Source of the DNA: an uncultured Bacilli bacterium
GTDB lineage: Bacteria; Bacillota_I; Bacilli_A; RF39; UBA660
DNA: 64,000 bases
Direction of reading: 5' to 3'
Assembly: GCA_934096945.1 (NCBI GenBank)
Contig: CAKOND010000006.1
Location: 3,879 to 67,878, forward strand
This document shows positions 61,280 through 64,000 of this stretch, in pieces (the stretch's first letter is position 1; every line of letters starts with the position of its first letter). The translations under genes and the position numbers were made by a program. The notes under the pieces were generated by a model. That model had not been told where the DNA came from and ran no database searches. It worked only from the letters and a program-made list of their open reading frames with translations.

Positions 61280-63079
61280 ATGTGTGGAATTATTGGTTAT
61301 AATGGAACAAAAAAATGTGTTCCAAGACTTATTGGGGCTCTAGAGGCCTTAGAATACCGAGGCTATGACTCTGCAGGGATCGCTTATGTAGAAAATAGCA
61401 AGGTAGAAATAAAAAAAGAAAAAGGAAAAATAAAAAATTTAAAAGATATTGTTAATATGGAAGCTAATTCTAATTTGGGAATTGGTCATACAAGATGGGC
61501 AACTCATGGGGAAGCTAATAAAATTAATGCCCATCCTCATAAATCTGGTGTTGTTACTTTAGTACATAATGGTATTATTGAAAATTATATTGAAATTAAA
61601 AATGAGTTAATAAAAAAAGGCTATACGTTTAACAGTGAAACAGATACTGAAGTAGCAGCAGCTTTACTTGATAGCTTGTACAAAGAAAATAAAGATATGG
61701 TAAAGACTCTTCATGAAGCAAGTAAAATAATCAGAGGTTCTTATGCTTTTGCAGTTCTTGTGGATGGAATTGATGTGCTTTATGCAACCAGATGTGCAAG
61801 TCCAATGATCGTGGCTATATCTGATGATGGAAATTATGTAGCATCTGATGTACCTGCTATACTTGCATTTACAAATAAGTATATGCTACTTGATGAATAT
61901 GACATTGTAAAACTTGAAAAAGATAAAATAACAATATATGATAAAAATTTAAACGAAGTAAAAAAAGAAATTAAAATTTTCGAAGGCACAATGGATGCTG
62001 CCACAAAAGCTGGCTATGAACATTTTATGTTAAAAGAAATAAATGAACAAGACAAAGTATTTAAAGATACTATTAACTATTATTTTGATGGTACAATCAA
62101 TTCATTAGAAAAAAACTTTGGTTTTATAAAAAACTTTAAGAAAATAGATATTGTTGCTTGTGGTTCAGCTTATCACACCGGAGTTGTGGGTAAATATTTA
62201 ATTGAAAGTTACGCAAACATTCCAGTAAATGTTGAAGTAGCAAGTGAATACCGATATAAAAAATGTTTTTATGATAAAGACACTTTAGTTATATTAGTTT
62301 CACAATCTGGAGAAACTGCTGATACTCTCGCTGCTTTAAGAAAAGCTAAAGAAGATGGCATTACAACAATGGCAATAGTTAATGTACTTGGTTCATCAAT
62401 AGCTCGTGAAGCTGATCATACGATTTACATAAAAGCTGGATTTGAAATTGCAGTGGCAACCACTAAAGCATATTTAGCACAACTTGCTATATTTAGTTTA
62501 ATTACTCTTTATCTTGGTGTTACAAATAAAGTTATAAGTAATGAAGAATATAAAAAAATAACAAATGAAATTGATAAAATGCCAGAATATATTAAAGAAA
62601 CAATAAAAGATAAAACTTATTTGCAAGTAGCTAAGAAAATATTTAGCAAAAAAGAAATATTCTTTATAGGTCGTGGTATTGATTATGCCATTTGCATGGA
62701 AGCTTCACTTAAACTAAAGGAAATCTCTTATATTAATAGTGTTGCTTATCAAGCCGGAGAACTAAAACATGGTACAATCTCTTTAATTGAAAAGGATACT
62801 CCGGTAATTGCTATATCAACTGATGAAGATTTAAATGAAAAAACAATAAGCAATATCAAAGAAGTTAAAGCTCGCGGAGCTTATGTAATACTTGTTACAA
62901 ATACAGCACCACAAGAAAAATTCTATGATGAATTAATTATCATAAAGAAACTCCACCCTATCATGGAATCGATTTTAACAATTATACCACTTCAATTACT
63001 TGCTTATGAAATTGCAAAAAACAATGGTTGCGATATAGATAAGCCTAGAAATTTAGCTAAATCTGTTACTGTTGAATAA
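61280..63079 (+). CDS. glmS: Glutamine-fructose-6-phosphate aminotransferase (isomerising)
   Basis: Makes glucosamine-6-phosphate, the first step to UDP-GlcNAc for peptidoglycan and the wall polymers built by the 25-46 kb locus. The true start is ATG 61280, giving MCGIIGYNGTKK with the N-terminal nucleophile Cys. AAGGAAGGA lies just upstream. The glutaminase domain shows YRGYDSAGI, HTRWATHGEANKINAHPH and HNGIIENY. The two SIS domains show ACGSAYHTG, SQSGETADTL and the end DKPRNLAKSVTVE. It has 599 residues. Controlled by the ribozyme in its leader. Confidence 0.98.
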   Translation: MCGIIGYNGTKKCVPRLIGALEALEYRGYDSAGIAYVENSKVEIKKEKGKIKNLKDIVNMEANSNLGIGHTRWATHGEANKINAHPHKSGVVTLVHNGIIENYIEIKNELIKKGYTFNSETDTEVAAALLDSLYKENKDMVKTLHEASKIIRGSYAFAVLVDGIDVLYATRCASPMIVAISDDGNYVASDVPAILAFTNKYMLLDEYDIVKLEKDKITIYDKNLNEVKKEIKIFEGTMDAATKAGYEHFMLKEINEQDKVFKDTINYYFDGTINSLEKNFGFIKNFKKIDIVACGSAYHTGVVGKYLIESYANIPVNVEVASEYRYKKCFYDKDTLVILVSQSGETADTLAALRKAKEDGITTMAIVNVLGSSIAREADHTIYIKAGFEIAVATTKAYLAQLAIFSLITLYLGVTNKVISNEEYKKITNEIDKMPEYIKETIKDKTYLQVAKKIFSKKEIFFIGRGIDYAICMEASLKLKEISYINSVAYQAGELKHGTISLIEKDTPVIAISTDEDLNEKTISNIKEVKARGAYVILVTNTAPQEKFYDELIIIKKLHPIMESILTIIPLQLLAYEIAKNNGCDIDKPRNLAKSVTVE

Positions 63080-63087
63080 TTAAAATT

Positions 63088-63112
63088 GAGATAGTTTTTC
63101 AAAAACTATCTC
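63088..63112 (+). terminator. terminator of glmS
   Basis: Eleven-base stem (63088-63098 with 63102-63112), three-base loop, then TTTTT. The convergent small gene ends inside it. Confidence 0.8.
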
Positions 63113-63357
63113 TTTTTAAATGGATGTTTTAACTTATTTTTTAGTTCTCTACTAATTATTTCTATAGCTACATTATATATTTTAGTTGCTTTATCTAAAT
63201 TTGTATTTAAACTGATTACTATTTCACTTATTATTTTATCTTTATATCTTTTGCTAATAAAGAAATTGTTTTCAAGGATATTATTCACAATTAAAGATTC
63301 TTCTTTGGTTAATCCTGTTTGTTCAGATAAATTTTCAATAAATTCTTCTTTATTCAT
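63106..63357 (-). CDS. Small helical protein, function unknown
   Basis: 83 residues from ATG 63357 (MNKEEFIENLSEQTGLTKEE). The frame extends to 63381, but GGTGAT lies at good distance before 63357. The protein is predicted all-helical, with a basic C-terminus (KNKLKHPFKKR). The start weakly recalls HU-like N-termini, but the arm region is lacking, so I do not assign a family. Its start overlaps the stop of a 32-codon ORF upstream, which suggests coupling. It ends convergently with glmS. Confidence 0.6.
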   Translation of the reverse strand: MNKEEFIENLSEQTGLTKEESLIVNNILENNFFISKRYKDKIISEIVISLNTNLDKATKIYNVAIEIISRELKNKLKHPFKKR

Positions 63358-63448
63358 TATAATCACCATATAATTTAGCATTTCTATCTATGCCAAGAAG
63401 TCTTCCATATTCAAAAATATAGGATAAACTAATATATTTTACTTCCAT
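63350..63448 (-). CDS. Possible 32-residue coupled small protein
   Basis: Starts MEVKYISLSYIFEYG at ATG 63448, inside the end of the CsaA-like gene, and ends KLYGDYNE at TAA 63350-63352. That stop overlaps the ATG of the next gene (ATGAATAA). Composition looks coding and the overlaps suggest a coupled operon, but there is no good ribosome site. It could also be a linker frame by chance. Confidence 0.35.
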   Translation of the reverse strand: MEVKYISLSYIFEYGRLLGIDRNAKLYGDYNE

Positions 63449-63767
63449 TTTGGGCTTGTCTTTCTGGTGTTAAAATAATACAACCTTTTTTATTTTCAGC
63501 TCTGAGTATTCTGACTTCACTTTTTATATCTGCAATTCTAATCGAATTAAAATTAACTACAACTATTACTTGCTTTCCAATTAAATCTTCTAGTTCGTAA
63601 AGTTCAGTTATTTGAGCTGATGATTTTTTAATTTTTAAATCTTTTCCTAAATCAATTTTTAGTTTATATGCTGGCTTTCTAGCTCCTTTGTTAATTTCTG
63701 ATTCTATGATTGTTCCAACTCTCATATCAACCTTTTTAAAGTCTTCTAAACTTATCGTTTTTGCCAC
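63429..63767 (-). CDS. csaA: CsaA-like tRNA-binding-domain protein
   Basis: 112 residues, a single EMAP/tRNA-binding OB fold. Family motifs: FKKVDMRVGTI, KPAYKLKIDLG, SAQIT, and NFNSIRIADIKSEV with the later LTPERQAQNGSKIY end. CsaA is a chaperone-like tRNA-binding dimer in Bacillus. Start is the GTG at 63767 (MAKTISLED), directly after GGAG; spacing is poor but the family alignment begins there. It heads the small minus-strand cluster before glmS. Confidence 0.85.
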   Translation of the reverse strand: MAKTISLEDFKKVDMRVGTIIESEINKGARKPAYKLKIDLGKDLKIKKSSAQITELYELEDLIGKQVIVVVNFNSIRIADIKSEVRILRAENKKGCIILTPERQAQNGSKIY

Positions 63768-63815
63768 TCCATTATCTATTTTTATGATTTTTATATGAAT
63801 AATTGCAAAAAACTC

Positions 63816-63844
63816 TTGTCAAAAGCTATTTTTTTTGGTATTAT
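63816..63844 (+). promoter_or_regulatory. promoter of the tRNA gene
   Basis: TTGTCA (63816-63821), 17 bases, then TATTAT (63839-63844), 11 bases before the tRNA. Confidence 0.7.
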
Positions 63845-63855
63845 TTAGTAGTCAT

Positions 63856-63932
63856 GGCGAGATAGCTCAGCTGGCTAGAGCATCCGGTTCATACCCGGCA
63901 GGTCGGGGGTTCGAGTCCCTCCCTCGCTACCA
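63856..63932 (+). tRNA. tRNA-Met (anticodon CAT)
   Basis: 77 bases with an encoded CCA end. The cloverleaf reads: acceptor GGCGAGA, D arm GCTC...GAGC, anticodon loop TTCATAC, T arm GGGGG TTCGAGT CCCTC. The G1-T72 pair and lack of three G-C pairs in the anticodon stem suggest the elongator, close to the B. subtilis elongator tRNA-Met. Two mispairs are noted (A7 with C66, T27 with C43). An Ile2 (lysidine) tRNA is less likely. Confidence 0.9.
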
Positions 63933-63943
63933 ATATGAGTAAT

Positions 63944-63963
63944 AATAGATAGAAATATCTATT
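63944..63963 (+). terminator. terminator behind the tRNA gene
   Basis: Eight-base stem (63944-63951 with 63956-63963), GAAA loop, then T run. Confidence 0.75.
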
Positions 63964-64000
63964 TTTTTATACATTTTAATCTTATTTGACATATCAATAC

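Overview
The window looks like chromosomal DNA of a low-GC Gram-positive bacterium of the Bacillota, probably a gut-type Bacilli lineage (RF39/Erysipelotrichales-like; the taxonomic call is inference). Reasons: very AT-rich sequence; SD-led genes with sigma-A style promoters; RNase J plus RNase Y; EzrA; a YmfF/YmfH pair; a glmS ribozyme; ThiI beside a dedicated cysteine desulfurase; and a TagO/MnaA/TagA set for wall-polymer synthesis. TGA is used as an ordinary stop, so this is not a TGA=Trp mollicute. Most genes lie on the minus strand.

Layout. 1-5.7 kb: rpoB (C-terminus cut by the window edge), an RsmC/YbxB-type methyltransferase, a membrane OB-fold-like protein, and HU. 5.9-7.5 kb: a two-gene NHEJ unit (ligase, Ku). 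7.55-9.15 kb: a secreted Hint-domain protein bracketed by a ~95-bp duplication of the typA 3' end. 9.1-24.1 kb: housekeeping genes (typA, rpsD with a structured leader, a five-gene operon ymfH-ymfF-dgt-radical SAM-small membrane protein, RNase J, a GT2/NAGPA envelope operon, rny). 24.2-25.2 kb: gene debris, including a near-identical copy of the mnaA 3' end. 25.2-46.3 kb: a large surface-polysaccharide locus: a dlt-like acylation cassette, mnaA, MBOAT plus DHHW protein, TagA-type GT, GT4, acyltransferase 3, Wzy-like, sulfatase-fold protein, Wzx-like flippase, an HTH-cytidylyltransferase fusion, an AEP/Fe-type ABC importer and TagO.

46.4-52.6 kb is the most interesting region. It is a compact six-gene operon with one promoter and one terminator: an AAA ATPase with a C-terminal HTH, a subtilisin-like S8 protease, two different MBL-fold hydrolases, a small protein with a possible caspase-like His/Cys pair, and a multi-pass membrane protein. 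The first two genes recall the IetA/IetS (AAA + S8 protease) anti-phage pair. The four added genes suggest an expanded conflict or cell-suicide system.

52.9-64 kb: a DUF4143 ATPase behind a 33-bp-period repeat array, two small ORFs around a perfect 15-bp hairpin, thiI / HipA-like kinase / cysteine desulfurase, ezrA, a DUF308 membrane protein, glmS with its ribozyme, a CsaA-like protein and a tRNA-Met.

A recurrent pattern links several accessory genes. The Hint gene, the dlt-like cassette and perhaps the HipA-like gene each sit directly downstream of a conserved gene (typA, mnaA, the cysteine desulfurase). A second copy of that gene's 3' end or terminator lies on the far side. This suggests repeated cassette insertion at gene 3' ends by homologous or site-specific recombination. 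No integrase or transposase is visible in the window.
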